This document shows, one piece after another, positions 18,417-27,080 of a stretch of DNA of 64,000 nucleotides; position 1 is the stretch's first letter; every line of letters begins with the position of its first letter. This DNA is from Faecalibacter sp. LW9 (GTDB lineage Bacteria > Bacteroidota > Bacteroidia > Flavobacteriales > Weeksellaceae), in NCBI RefSeq assembly GCF_034661295.1, contig NZ_CP141062.1, forward strand, positions 3,038,001-3,102,000, written 5' to 3'. The translations under genes and the position numbers were made by a program. The notes under the pieces are model-generated. The model was not told where the DNA came from. It made no database searches and saw only the letters and a list, made by a program, of their open reading frames with translations.

Positions 18417-18749
18417 ATGAATCTATACATTAAACACAAAATCATCATTTTCTTTAGTAGCCTTCTTTTAGCGCTACCTATTGCCAATGCGCTGCATTTT
18501 GTTTTAATTGATCATACTATAAATTTAGAAAATGAAAACGCAAATAAAATAGTACATCAATGTGATGATTATATTTTTCATTCGGTGTTTGATATTCATC
18601 ATCCTTCGGTAGAAATTCAATCACCCCAATGGTTTTCCTTTTTTAAACAATACATTCCATATTATTCCAATCATTATCATGTTCAAGTTTTACATGAGAT
18701 TAATAATAGAGGTCCCCCGATGTTTGGTTTTTCCAAAGCACTATCTTAA
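18417..18749 (+). CDS. Small single-span protein of the metal-receptor locus
   Basis: The 110-residue product has one N-terminal hydrophobic segment (about residues 10-27), then a histidine-rich region (HQCDDYIFHSVFDIHHPS and SNHYHVQ). Its end, RGPPMFGFSKALS, is like the RAPP end of the gene at 15675. The gene starts 11 bases after the receptor stop, so it is in the same operon. The function is unknown; binding of a transition metal in the periplasm is an inference from the histidines. Confidence 0.6.
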   Translation: MNLYIKHKIIIFFSSLLLALPIANALHFVLIDHTINLENENANKIVHQCDDYIFHSVFDIHHPSVEIQSPQWFSFFKQYIPYYSNHYHVQVLHEINNRGPPMFGFSKALS

Positions 18750-18785
18750 ACCATTCTATTATTAAACAAATAAAAAAACTTAACA

Positions 18786-19241
18786 ATGAAAAAATTATTC
18801 AAAACAACATTATTCGCCGCTTCATCATTATTTTTATTAACTGCTTGTTCAGATGATGATGCCGTATTAGACACGACAAAACCAACAATTACATTAGCAA
18901 AACCTTCTGATCATCAAGCCTTCGAATTTGGAGATGTGATTGAATTACAAGCCATCTTAAATGATGATACTGAATTAGGATCATATAAGATTGATATTCA
19001 TTCGGCAGGAGATGGACACCAACACCGTTCAGCCCAAGCCTCAACAGCTGAAGGGTGGTCTTATAGTGACATAGCAGACATCTCAGGAAAAAAAGAACAT
19101 CTATTAAATAAAAGTATTCCAATTCCGACGGGTGAATACGCAGAAGGTCATTATCATTTAGGGCTTATCGTAGTCGATAAAGCGGGGAATGAATCACAAA
19201 CATTTATCGAAATCGTTATAGGTGAAGATCACCACCATTAA
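18786..19241 (+). CDS. DUF4625-like lipoprotein with His-rich tail
   Basis: A lipoprotein signal ends in LLTAC (lipobox, Cys20 or so). The body, DTTKPTITLAKPSDHQAFEFGD and what follows, is a single immunoglobulin-like DUF4625-type domain of about 120 residues, with the usual GNESQ end. Histidines appear inside (GDGHQHRS) and at the C-terminus (EDHHH). It closes the operon of the receptor and is followed by a terminator. Likely role: lipid-anchored partner of the receptor in metal capture. Confidence 0.75.
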   Translation: MKKLFKTTLFAASSLFLLTACSDDDAVLDTTKPTITLAKPSDHQAFEFGDVIELQAILNDDTELGSYKIDIHSAGDGHQHRSAQASTAEGWSYSDIADISGKKEHLLNKSIPIPTGEYAEGHYHLGLIVVDKAGNESQTFIEIVIGEDHHH

Positions 19242-19258
19242 TCGATAAAAATATACAC

Positions 19259-19287
19259 CAATGGCTCGGAAATTCCGAGCCATTTTT
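19259..19287 (+). terminator. Terminator of the receptor locus
   Basis: The stem ATGGCTCGG/CCGAGCCAT is followed by TTTTT, 18 bases after the lipoprotein stop codon. Confidence 0.85.
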
Positions 19288-19337
19288 AGTTTAAAATCGA
19301 GAGAATTGTTACTTTAGCATTCATCAAATAAAATACA

Positions 19338-20195
19338 ATGATAATTATCGCAGATAGTGGTTCTACTAAGACAGATTGGGTTGTTTTAGATGACACCAAA
19401 CAAGAAGTTTTTAGAACAAATTCGATCGGATTTAATCCCTATTTTGTTACAAGTGTAGATATAACAACAGAAATTGCTAAAAATGAAGAATTAGCAGCCA
19501 TTGCAAATGAAGTCAAAAAAGTGTTCTTTTATGGTGCTGGAACTTCAACGGATGTTAATCGTGAAATTGTTCGCATCGGATTAAATGGAATATTTACCAA
19601 TGCTGAATTTGTTGTCGATCATGATTTACTTGCGGCATGTTATGCAACTTATATGGGTAAACCTGCTATGGTATGTATTTTAGGAACGGGGTCTAACTCT
19701 TGTTATTTTGATGGAAAAGAAATGAGAGAAGAAACAAAATCTTTAGCTTATATTTTAGGGGATGAAGGTTCAGGGAATGATTTAGGTAAACGATTGTTAC
19801 GTGCATATTTTACCAAAAAACTACCTCCACATTTAGCCAAAGCTTTTGATGACTACTATAAATTAAGCATCGAAGAATTAAATAAGAATGTGTATCAAAA
19901 TAAATTTGCAAACGCTTATTTGGCATCTTTTAACAAATTTGTTGTTGAACACAAAGACGATCCTTACATTCAAAAAATCATTTATGATGCCATGACGGGA
20001 TTCATCGAGTATCAAATTTTACCTTATGAGGAAGCTCGCCATTCAGAATTAAATTTTATTGGTTCAATTGCACACATTTATGAGCCGATTATCCGTTCAG
20101 TACTCGCTCAATATCACTTAACTGTGGGGCACATTATCCGCAAACCGATTGATAATTTAGTGGAATACCACAAAAACTATTTAATTACGGAGTAA
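19338..20195 (+). CDS. BadF/BadG-type sugar kinase (N-acetylglucosamine kinase family)
   Basis: The 285-residue product begins ADSGSTKTDWVV, the phosphate-1 loop of the ASKHA fold, and has a second loop CILGTGSNSC near residues 115-124 and the GDEGSGNDLG segment near 144-153. These match the BadF/BadG/BcrA/BcrD ATPase domain used by N-acetylglucosamine kinases. It is expected to phosphorylate an amino sugar from peptidoglycan or chitin recycling. The next gene starts two bases after its stop. The exact substrate is not fixed by the sequence. Confidence 0.8.
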   Translation: MIIIADSGSTKTDWVVLDDTKQEVFRTNSIGFNPYFVTSVDITTEIAKNEELAAIANEVKKVFFYGAGTSTDVNREIVRIGLNGIFTNAEFVVDHDLLAACYATYMGKPAMVCILGTGSNSCYFDGKEMREETKSLAYILGDEGSGNDLGKRLLRAYFTKKLPPHLAKAFDDYYKLSIEELNKNVYQNKFANAYLASFNKFVVEHKDDPYIQKIIYDAMTGFIEYQILPYEEARHSELNFIGSIAHIYEPIIRSVLAQYHLTVGHIIRKPIDNLVEYHKNYLITE

Positions 20196-20197
20196 CT

Positions 20198-20905
20198 ATG
20201 GACGGTGTACAACCACAAATTGCTGTAATTACTTACAACACACCACATCGTAAAACACAAGATGTATTACATGGGTTAAAAGCCAAAGGCTATCAAAAGG
20301 TCAAAATTTACGCTTTACCTTTCGTTAAAAGAGAAAATCCATTTCAACCGATTTATCAACATCGCCCGAGCAAAGCCATCCCTGTACCGATTGAAGTTTA
20401 TGCTGATCATTTTGGTTATGCCTTCGATCGAACAACAGCTGACACATTGCATGAGCAACTGACCAAGGATCATGCGGACTTTGTGATTATTGCGGGGGCT
20501 GGATTATTACCCGATGAATTGGTCATCAATCATAAAATCATCAATACTCATCCTGGTTTTTTACCAAAAACAAGAGGATTAGATTCTCTGAAATGGGCGA
20601 TTACGAAAGGAGTTGAAATTGGAGTGACTACTCATTTTGTAGATACAGAAGCTGATGCTGGATTTTTAATCGAGCAACAAGTGGTTCCCATCTACAGCAA
20701 CGATACATTTCATTCAGTAGCCCAACGCCAATATGAAATGGAAATTGAGATGTTGGTAAATTCAATTGAATTAATTCCTACACTTACAGAATTTCCATCT
20801 TTAGCAACTACAGCATACGAAGCGACACGACGTATGCCAAAAAGTGTTGAAGTACATTTGATGGAAGCGTTTAAAACGTACAAAGAGCAATTCAAAATGG
20901 ATTAA
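20198..20905 (+). CDS. Formyltransferase-family protein
   Basis: The protein (235 residues) carries the formyl_trans_N core. NTHPGFLPKTRGLDSLKWAI (about residues 113-132) holds the Asn and His of the catalytic set, and DTEADAGFLI (about 150-159) holds the Asp. The N-terminal part is shorter than in PurN or Fmt, and the C-terminal domain of Fmt is missing. The substrate may be a sugar or a nucleotide-linked amine, since it is encoded directly after a sugar kinase, but that is inference. A terminator follows. Confidence 0.75.
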   Translation: MDGVQPQIAVITYNTPHRKTQDVLHGLKAKGYQKVKIYALPFVKRENPFQPIYQHRPSKAIPVPIEVYADHFGYAFDRTTADTLHEQLTKDHADFVIIAGAGLLPDELVINHKIINTHPGFLPKTRGLDSLKWAITKGVEIGVTTHFVDTEADAGFLIEQQVVPIYSNDTFHSVAQRQYEMEIEMLVNSIELIPTLTEFPSLATTAYEATRRMPKSVEVHLMEAFKTYKEQFKMD

Positions 20906-20927
20906 CTCTATTGGTATTTAACATAAT

Positions 20928-20960
20928 AAAAAAGCGATTCCTTAAAGGGAATCGCTTTTT
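20928..20960 (+). terminator. Terminator after the formyltransferase gene
   Basis: The stem AAAAAGCGATTCC/GGAATCGCTTTTT has a short loop and is followed by T residues. It lies 23 bases after the stop codon and also faces the convergent MFS gene. Confidence 0.85.
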
Positions 20961-21002
20961 ACATTTAGAACGCTAAAGCTCTAATTTATAAATGGAAAGG
21001 AT

Positions 21003-22580
21003 CTAAAAGTTAACATTCTTTTTTTTGACAAAAATTCGTTTAATCGGATAATAAATTAAAATGAAAACTACGGTCAATAATCCAAAAACAAACAATGTTC
21101 TAAAAATCTCCATATTCGAGATTAATAACGATTGATTAAATAGATTAGCTTTTAAAACACGAGTCGTTAAATCAACCGACTCATTGTAAAGATGAGTGGA
21201 GTCATGCTTCTGGAAAATATTATCCCACTGATCTTGAAAATATGTTTTAGTACGATCTAAATTCTCCGTCATATAAAATTGATGTTTCGTTGTTAAATAC
21301 AAAATCATATTTTGCATTAACGAAAATCCAATCGTAGAAGTCCAATAACGTGCACCTACGGCAGCTTGCATAGTATTCATCGAATAATTGGCATGGACTG
21401 AGCCTACCATATATTGTAACAAAGGTGAAAACAGTAACCCCTGTCCTAGTCCTTCCACAATAAGAGGAGGAATCACTTCTGCTGGTTTCGCATCAGGCAC
21501 TAACAAATAACTAAACCACAACATACTGATGGAAAGGCAAAGAAATCCTAAAACAAAAACGGTTTTATAACTTAATTTTTTTACGATCATCACATAAGAT
21601 ACAAATGCACCGAAAATGATTCCATAACAGTTGTAATATTGAATATCTAATACATATTCCCAATGCCACTTCCAAACAACATTCATCACTTGATAAATAT
21701 TACTCATCGTAGATTTGAACATATAAAATACAAAGAAGAACAACACTCCTAAGATTACACGTTCAGAACGTAAAATACTGAAATGGAAAATTGGTTTTTT
21801 TGAAGTCAATTGTTGCAATACAAAAACCCCTGTAAAAACACAGAATCCCGTAAAGGCTGCAATAATATAAGGCGACTCGAACCAATAATAACGTTTACCG
21901 TAAATCAAAACATAAGCTCCCGAAATTAGTGAAAACATCAGTAATATATATCCCGGGAGATTAAGTTGATACAATGGTTTCTTTGGGTACAGACGACCAT
22001 GGCTAAACAAGAAAACATATATCGATAGAGCAATGATGTGAAAAAACACCACTGAATAAATCATGTAATTATAATTGTAATTTTCTATGGCGAATTTTAC
22101 AATGGACGTTGCAAATGTAGCACCCGTCATAATAAAGCAATACAAGAATGAGTTTCCTAATAATCGGCTGTGTGGATTATTAAGACGAGACATGATTAAG
22201 GGAACTGTAATACAACTTTCCAAATAACCAGAGGTTCCTTGAATGGCTCTTAAAATATACACTAACTCTTTGTTTGAAGTCACTGACAATAATAACAACA
22301 CGACAATGTTGATAATAGTCATGATCAACAAATACGAACGAATATTAAAGAAATGGAATAAACGTTCGTTGACACATAATCCACAAACAATGGTTGCATA
22401 CGCTAGGGTAAAAATAAATTGCAGATCATCAACATCAACATCAAAAAAAGAGGCGGTAAATGTACTGTTCATATTAAAGAACGGAATAATCATAGCATAG
22501 GGGATCATTGTAATGATTAATAGTGGTATAATCAATTTTTCTGGAACCCACTTTCGGAAAATCGAGAGGTTATTATGCAT
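21003..22580 (-). CDS. MFS transporter, DHA2-like (second copy)
   Basis: The 525-residue protein has 14 likely transmembrane helices, as in DHA2 (EmrB-like) drug exporters. It aligns along its full length with the product of 22986-24551: both contain NSTFTASFFDV(D/E)VDD near residue 35 and the LYQLNLPGYILL/LYQLNLGGIFLM block mid-protein. It lies downstream of the tolC-hlyD-MFS operon but behind that operon's terminator. It is therefore a recent or retained duplicate with separate expression, preceded by its own terminator-like leader hairpin. Confidence 0.85.
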   Translation of the reverse strand: MHNNLSIFRKWVPEKLIIPLLIITMIPYAMIIPFFNMNSTFTASFFDVDVDDLQFIFTLAYATIVCGLCVNERLFHFFNIRSYLLIMTIINIVVLLLLSVTSNKELVYILRAIQGTSGYLESCITVPLIMSRLNNPHSRLLGNSFLYCFIMTGATFATSIVKFAIENYNYNYMIYSVVFFHIIALSIYVFLFSHGRLYPKKPLYQLNLPGYILLMFSLISGAYVLIYGKRYYWFESPYIIAAFTGFCVFTGVFVLQQLTSKKPIFHFSILRSERVILGVLFFFVFYMFKSTMSNIYQVMNVVWKWHWEYVLDIQYYNCYGIIFGAFVSYVMIVKKLSYKTVFVLGFLCLSISMLWFSYLLVPDAKPAEVIPPLIVEGLGQGLLFSPLLQYMVGSVHANYSMNTMQAAVGARYWTSTIGFSLMQNMILYLTTKHQFYMTENLDRTKTYFQDQWDNIFQKHDSTHLYNESVDLTTRVLKANLFNQSLLISNMEIFRTLFVFGLLTVVFILIYYPIKRIFVKKKNVNF

Positions 22581-22630
22581 CTCTTTGCTTACGTATTTTT
22601 CGTCTTAATATTCTAGTAAAATCTGAAATC

Positions 22631-22685
22631 AAAAAAAGGATATGGTATTGATAAGATTCCTAAAGAATGACAATACACGATATCC
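22631..22685 (-). terminator. Terminator-like hairpin in the leader of the second MFS gene
   Basis: On the minus strand, GGATATCG pairs with CCATATCC through an internal bulge, and a stem TATTG/CAATA lies inside. A T tract follows, about 50 bases before the MFS start codon. It could attenuate transcription into the MFS gene or end a short upstream RNA. Confidence 0.45.
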
Positions 22686-22985
22686 AAATTTAACAACAAC
22701 TCTTTTGGTACTTTATACGTATCATTGTGTTAAAAGAGTGAGCAAACTTACATTCAAGTCACGCAAATTGATTTTTTATTTGTGTTTTTTATTTTGTTCA
22801 TTTACGCCAATTTTAACACCTATTTGGGCTGAATTCCAGGACCCATTTAAACTTATTTTTCTATCGAATCGTCTAAAAATCTATCTTACAAATATTTTTA
22901 ATCTTTCACCCATTCAAAAACGGATATATTTCCTAAAATGAACAAAAAAAAGGAGAATCATTTTTCATGTTTCTCCTAAAAACTA
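22686..22985 (-). other. Gene-free region between the two MFS genes
   Basis: About 300 AT-rich bases lie here. It holds the terminator of the upstream operon at 22945-22979 and probably the promoter of the second MFS gene, with a TAAGTTTG-type box on the minus strand. A plus-strand frame at 22642-22941 lacks the coding look of its neighbours. I see no other gene. Confidence 0.4.
22945..22979 (-). terminator. Terminator of the efflux operon
   Basis: On the minus strand AGGAGAAACATG pairs with a TTCTCCT arm and a T tract follows, seven bases after the first MFS gene's stop codon. This separates the first MFS gene from the second. Confidence 0.75.
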
Positions 22986-24551
22986 CTAATTTAAAAATCT
23001 TAATTTACTTCTTATGGAAGGATAAATTAAAACCACTAGTGCTAATATTAGCGCTAGTACAAATAAAGATCTAAATATTTCAATGTTTGAAACTAACAAA
23101 GCTTGCTGATAGAGTTTGGATTTTAAAGTCCCAACTGCTAATTGCATACTGTCATTCGTTAAATGGGATACATCAAATTTATGGTATAATTCATCCCATT
23201 CCTTCTGGAAAATGGGATGGGTTAAATCCAGATTTTTAGTCATCAAAAATTGATGCTTGGTGGTTAAATGCAAAATTATATTTTGCATAATCGAAAACCC
23301 AATTGTATTGGTCCAAAAACGGATGGCTGTTCCGCCTTGAGAAGCACTTCCAGATATGGATGGATGAACCGATCCTGTCATAAAGAAAACCAAAGGACAA
23401 AATAAAAGTCCCTGTCCAAGACCTTGCATGATTAATCCATATACCACGACTTCTACTCGTGTGTCGGGTAAAAATATATGACTAAAATAAAGCATGGTTG
23501 CCGACAAAAGCGCAAAACCTATAAAAAAGATAATTTTATAATTGACTTTATTTTTCATCAAAAGATATGCGCTAAAAACCCCAATGAAGGAACCTGCAAC
23601 ATTAAAATATTGGATTTTTAGCACATATTCCCATGGCCATCTCCATACCTGGCTCATGACTTGGTAAATATTACTCATACTTGATCTTAAAATATAGAAA
23701 AAGAAAAAAAGTATGATTCCTACCACCACGCGTTTTGATTTAAATATCTCGAAATGAAATAATGGTCTTTTGGATGTGATTTCTCTCCATAAAAACAAAG
23801 CACCTGCAACCAAGTTTAAGGCAAAGGCCAATGTAATTTTTGGCGATTCAAACCAATAAAATTGTTTTCCATAAATCAAGAAATAAGCCCCTGAAACCAA
23901 ACAAATTACCATTAAAAATATCCCGCCTAAATTCAGCTGATATAATGGCTTTTTGGTAAATAATCGGTTCTGATTGAAGATAAAGATGAAAATCAATAAC
24001 GTTACAATATGATAAGCGATAATTGCATAATAAATCATATGATGCGTATAGTTTTCAATCGCAAACTTTACCAAAGTTGTTCCGAATTTATCCCCTGTAA
24101 GCATAAATGCATATAAAAACGAAAACGAAATTAACCGCGCATTTTCACCTTTAATCAAAGACATTATGACCGGGAGAAGAATACATCCTTCAAACAATAC
24201 AAGGGGTCCTTGAATAAAGCGCAAAACAATTAATAATTGAATGTTGTTCGTTAAACTCATGATATATAGAATCACAATGTTTAACATCGTCATCGTCAAT
24301 GTAAAAGAACGGACATTAAAAAATTGAAAAAATCTTACATGAAAAAACAATCCACATACAATTGTTGCATAAGCAATTGAAAACAGAAATTGGATATCAT
24401 CTACTTCTACGTCTAAAAATGATGCTGTAAACGTACTATTCATACTGAATAGACTTAAAAGCAAAATATGTGGGAGTAATGCCACTAATAATAGAGGCAA
24501 AAGCAATTTCTCTGGTAACCAAGATTTAAATACGGATTGTGGTTTTTGCAT
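22986..24551 (-). CDS. MFS transporter, DHA2-like (EmrB-type)
   Basis: The 521-residue protein has about 14 hydrophobic helices and the DHA2 layout. Its gene starts three bases after the HlyD-type adaptor gene. With that adaptor and the TolC-type channel it would form an EmrAB-TolC-like tripartite exporter that moves hydrophobic compounds from the inner membrane to the outside using the proton gradient. The NSTFTASFLDVEVDD block (about residues 37-51) lies in the first periplasmic loop or the second helix. Substrate is unknown. Confidence 0.87.
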   Translation of the reverse strand: MQKPQSVFKSWLPEKLLLPLLLVALLPHILLLSLFSMNSTFTASFLDVEVDDIQFLFSIAYATIVCGLFFHVRFFQFFNVRSFTLTMTMLNIVILYIMSLTNNIQLLIVLRFIQGPLVLFEGCILLPVIMSLIKGENARLISFSFLYAFMLTGDKFGTTLVKFAIENYTHHMIYYAIIAYHIVTLLIFIFIFNQNRLFTKKPLYQLNLGGIFLMVICLVSGAYFLIYGKQFYWFESPKITLAFALNLVAGALFLWREITSKRPLFHFEIFKSKRVVVGIILFFFFYILRSSMSNIYQVMSQVWRWPWEYVLKIQYFNVAGSFIGVFSAYLLMKNKVNYKIIFFIGFALLSATMLYFSHIFLPDTRVEVVVYGLIMQGLGQGLLFCPLVFFMTGSVHPSISGSASQGGTAIRFWTNTIGFSIMQNIILHLTTKHQFLMTKNLDLTHPIFQKEWDELYHKFDVSHLTNDSMQLAVGTLKSKLYQQALLVSNIEIFRSLFVLALILALVVLIYPSIRSKLRFLN

Positions 24552-24554
24552 TGA

Positions 24555-25604
24555 TTATTTTAATTTTTCTGTCGTTACCAAAACATTCATCCCTGAACGT
24601 AATTTATCGTTATGTTTTGTATTTATTATTAATATTTTAATTGGGAAACGTTGTTCAATTTTAACGAAATTTCCTGTTGCATTATCCGGTTTAATCAAAG
24701 AGAACTCCGATCCAGATGCTGGCGATAATGATTCGATATATCCTTCAAATTCAATATCAGGATACGCATCTGCTGTAAAGTGAACAGGTTGTGAAATATC
24801 AATTTTTCCAATTTGTGTTTCTTTAAAGTTGGCAATGATCCATTTCTCTTTCGACACGACCTGTACTAATGCTTGACCTTCTTTAATTAATTGTCCTTCT
24901 TGAATATTTTTAACCCCTACCCATCCATCATAAGGCGCAATCACATAAGTATACGATAATTTTAATTTCGCATTACTTAATTCAGCTTTACGGTGTGAGA
25001 TTTGTGTCTTCGCTGGTGCTACTTTGGTTTTCTCTTCCGAAGTACTGACATTAATTAAATGAATTTGTTGTTCTAACGCTAATAAATTTGCTTTCGCTTG
25101 TTTGTATTTCGCTTCAACTTCTTCAAATTGTTGTACTGTTGCGGCATCTTGTTCAACTAAATTTTTGAAACGAACATAATCTTTCTCAGTTCGCCAAACT
25201 TCAATTTTTGCTGCTTCAATGTTGGCATGAATCACATTCGCGTTGGTTGCTTTTGTGTTTACAGCGCTTTCATACGTCGCTACCGATTCTGCTGTACTTT
25301 CTAAATTTGCTGCGGCTATATTTACTTCGTTGATGTATTCTCTATTATCAATTACGACCAATGTATCCCCTTTATGAACATATTGATTTTCTTCGAAATT
25401 AATTTTATCGATAAAACCAGGAACACGACTCGAAACTGGAGTAATATATTGTCTTACCTGAGCATCATTCGTATTAACGTGTGTGCTCGAAAAGAAATAA
25501 AACCAAACCATTGCTCCAGCTCCTATGATAATAAAAACCCAAGCAATTATCGACAATGTACGATTTAATCTTTTTTCTCCTTTTGTCAAATGTTTTGCTG
25601 CCAT
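24555..25604 (-). CDS. HlyD/EmrA-type membrane fusion protein
   Basis: A single N-terminal membrane anchor (about residues 17-37) is followed by a biotinyl-lipoyl-like half (DTLVVIDNREY), a long coiled coil (about 80-200), the second lipoyl half (APYDGWVGVKNIQEGQLI), and a beta-barrel domain ending LRSGMNVLVTTEKLK. It bridges the inner-membrane MFS pump and the TolC-type channel. It overlaps no gene but lies four bases after tolC and three before the MFS gene, so all three are co-transcribed. Confidence 0.92.
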   Translation of the reverse strand: MAAKHLTKGEKRLNRTLSIIAWVFIIIGAGAMVWFYFFSSTHVNTNDAQVRQYITPVSSRVPGFIDKINFEENQYVHKGDTLVVIDNREYINEVNIAAANLESTAESVATYESAVNTKATNANVIHANIEAAKIEVWRTEKDYVRFKNLVEQDAATVQQFEEVEAKYKQAKANLLALEQQIHLINVSTSEEKTKVAPAKTQISHRKAELSNAKLKLSYTYVIAPYDGWVGVKNIQEGQLIKEGQALVQVVSKEKWIIANFKETQIGKIDISQPVHFTADAYPDIEFEGYIESLSPASGSEFSLIKPDNATGNFVKIEQRFPIKILIINTKHNDKLRSGMNVLVTTEKLK

Positions 25605-25608
25605 AGAG

Positions 25609-26934
25609 TTATAAGTTTCCTAAAATGTATTGTAATTGATAGTATTTTAATTGTTTATTAATTTGTAATGAAATCATTTGCGATTCTGCTTCCAGATATG
25701 CATTATCAGCATCGATTAACTCTGTAATCAAACTCAATTGATTCGCATATTTAAGTTTTACGATACGGTAGTTTTCTTTGGCTTGCTCCATAGCTTCTTT
25801 CGCAATTTCTATTTTTTCAATGGCCTCTTGATAAAGACGAGTCGCACGATACACATCATTTCTGATCTGCTCTTCCTTTTCCTCCACTTCTAATTTGGCA
25901 ATATTAATTTTTTCCGAAGCAATTGCCATTTTCTCACGGTTTTTGTAAAAATTAAACAATGGAACTTTTACACTAAAACCAACAGCACCAAATCGATACA
26001 AATGGGCCACCGGAGGAAAGAACATAAAGTTGGGATAGTTGTACCCGTATTCTCCACCACCTGTAATTATTGGTAACTGATTGGTTCGAACAATTTTTTT
26101 CTCGATATTTTTAATATGGATGTCTTTTTTCGCAATCTCTAACGCTTCATTCTTTTCATAAGCTTCTTCTACCAATTGCTCCTCGAATCCTAAAAGTTCA
26201 GTGTCTGAAATTAATCCTTGTGTGGTAACATGAAATTCTTCATGCTCAGGGAAAGAAATTAACGTTTTAATTTGGTGTTCTACAATCGCGATTTGATTAT
26301 CCAATTCGGTATACGCCATCTTGTGATTAGACAATTGAAGTTTAGCTCTCAAAACCTCATTATTCGTTACCACCCCATTTTTTCTTAAGGCATCAATGTG
26401 ATGAATATTCACCGAATCTTCGTGCATTTTTTCACGCAATAATTCTTGTTGATCTTCAATGTGACGTACTTGTAAATAACCCGTCACGATTTGCAAACGC
26501 AAATCTTTTCCTGTTTTCTTTGTTTTTAATTCAGAAATCTCTGTTTCAATTTCTGCTTTTAATTCATCGTTTTTAAGGCGTCCTCCCAAATAAATTGGAA
26601 TTTCGGCTGATAATGTAAAATTGTATTGTTCCCTCGGAACTTCATATTTAGTTGATGGGTTGAAGAAACCGTTCTCAAATTGTCGAATATTACCTAATAC
26701 TTTAAAACCTGTTTTAAAGTCGATATCAGGTAATTTTTCCATTTTAAGGTCTTTTTCTTTTGTATGAGCAATTGCTTCGTTGATAGAACTGATCTGAATA
26801 ATTTTATTATTATTCATCCCAATTTCTATCGCCTCATCGAGTGAGAATATACCATTCTTGGATTGCGCAAAACTTACTACTGAAAAGAAAAGTGCACAAA
26901 ACAGCACGTGATATCTAAAAAAGTTAAATACCAT
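25609..26934 (-). CDS. TolC-family outer-membrane efflux protein
   Basis: The 441-residue protein has a signal peptide ending near residue 24 (VVSFAQ) and two outer-membrane-efflux repeats. DEAIEIGMNNNK starts the first near residue 28; the second holds the region around RNDVYRATRLYQEA and ENYRIVKLKYANQLSLITELIDAD near its end. It is the outer-membrane exit of the tripartite pump. As the first gene of the operon it faces the divergent AraC gene across a 146-base gap. Confidence 0.93.
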   Translation of the reverse strand: MVFNFFRYHVLFCALFFSVVSFAQSKNGIFSLDEAIEIGMNNNKIIQISSINEAIAHTKEKDLKMEKLPDIDFKTGFKVLGNIRQFENGFFNPSTKYEVPREQYNFTLSAEIPIYLGGRLKNDELKAEIETEISELKTKKTGKDLRLQIVTGYLQVRHIEDQQELLREKMHEDSVNIHHIDALRKNGVVTNNEVLRAKLQLSNHKMAYTELDNQIAIVEHQIKTLISFPEHEEFHVTTQGLISDTELLGFEEQLVEEAYEKNEALEIAKKDIHIKNIEKKIVRTNQLPIITGGGEYGYNYPNFMFFPPVAHLYRFGAVGFSVKVPLFNFYKNREKMAIASEKINIAKLEVEEKEEQIRNDVYRATRLYQEAIEKIEIAKEAMEQAKENYRIVKLKYANQLSLITELIDADNAYLEAESQMISLQINKQLKYYQLQYILGNL

Positions 26935-26996
26935 ATAAGTGATTTGTATAAAAAATTATATTTGGAAATTATTATGCAAAATTACATCAGGGACGC

Positions 26997-27011
26997 TGTC
27001 ATTAGTTGACA
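26997..27011. promoter_or_regulatory. Inverted repeat, possible operator
   Basis: TGTCA, five bases, then TGACA makes a perfect inverted repeat in the middle of the gap between tolC (minus) and the AraC gene (plus). A TAATTTTG box follows on the minus strand at 26978-26985, so a regulator bound here could control the efflux operon. Confidence 0.3.
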
Positions 27012-27080
27012 ATAAAAGAAAACAATTTGTTTATTTACGCCATTTTTTAGAAATTTGCCTATCGGTTTTAATCGTGATGT

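Noticed and set aside
22642-22941. Plus-strand frame of 99 codons between the MFS genes
   Set aside because: It overlaps the leader hairpin and terminator regions, has no ribosome-binding context and does not look like a protein.
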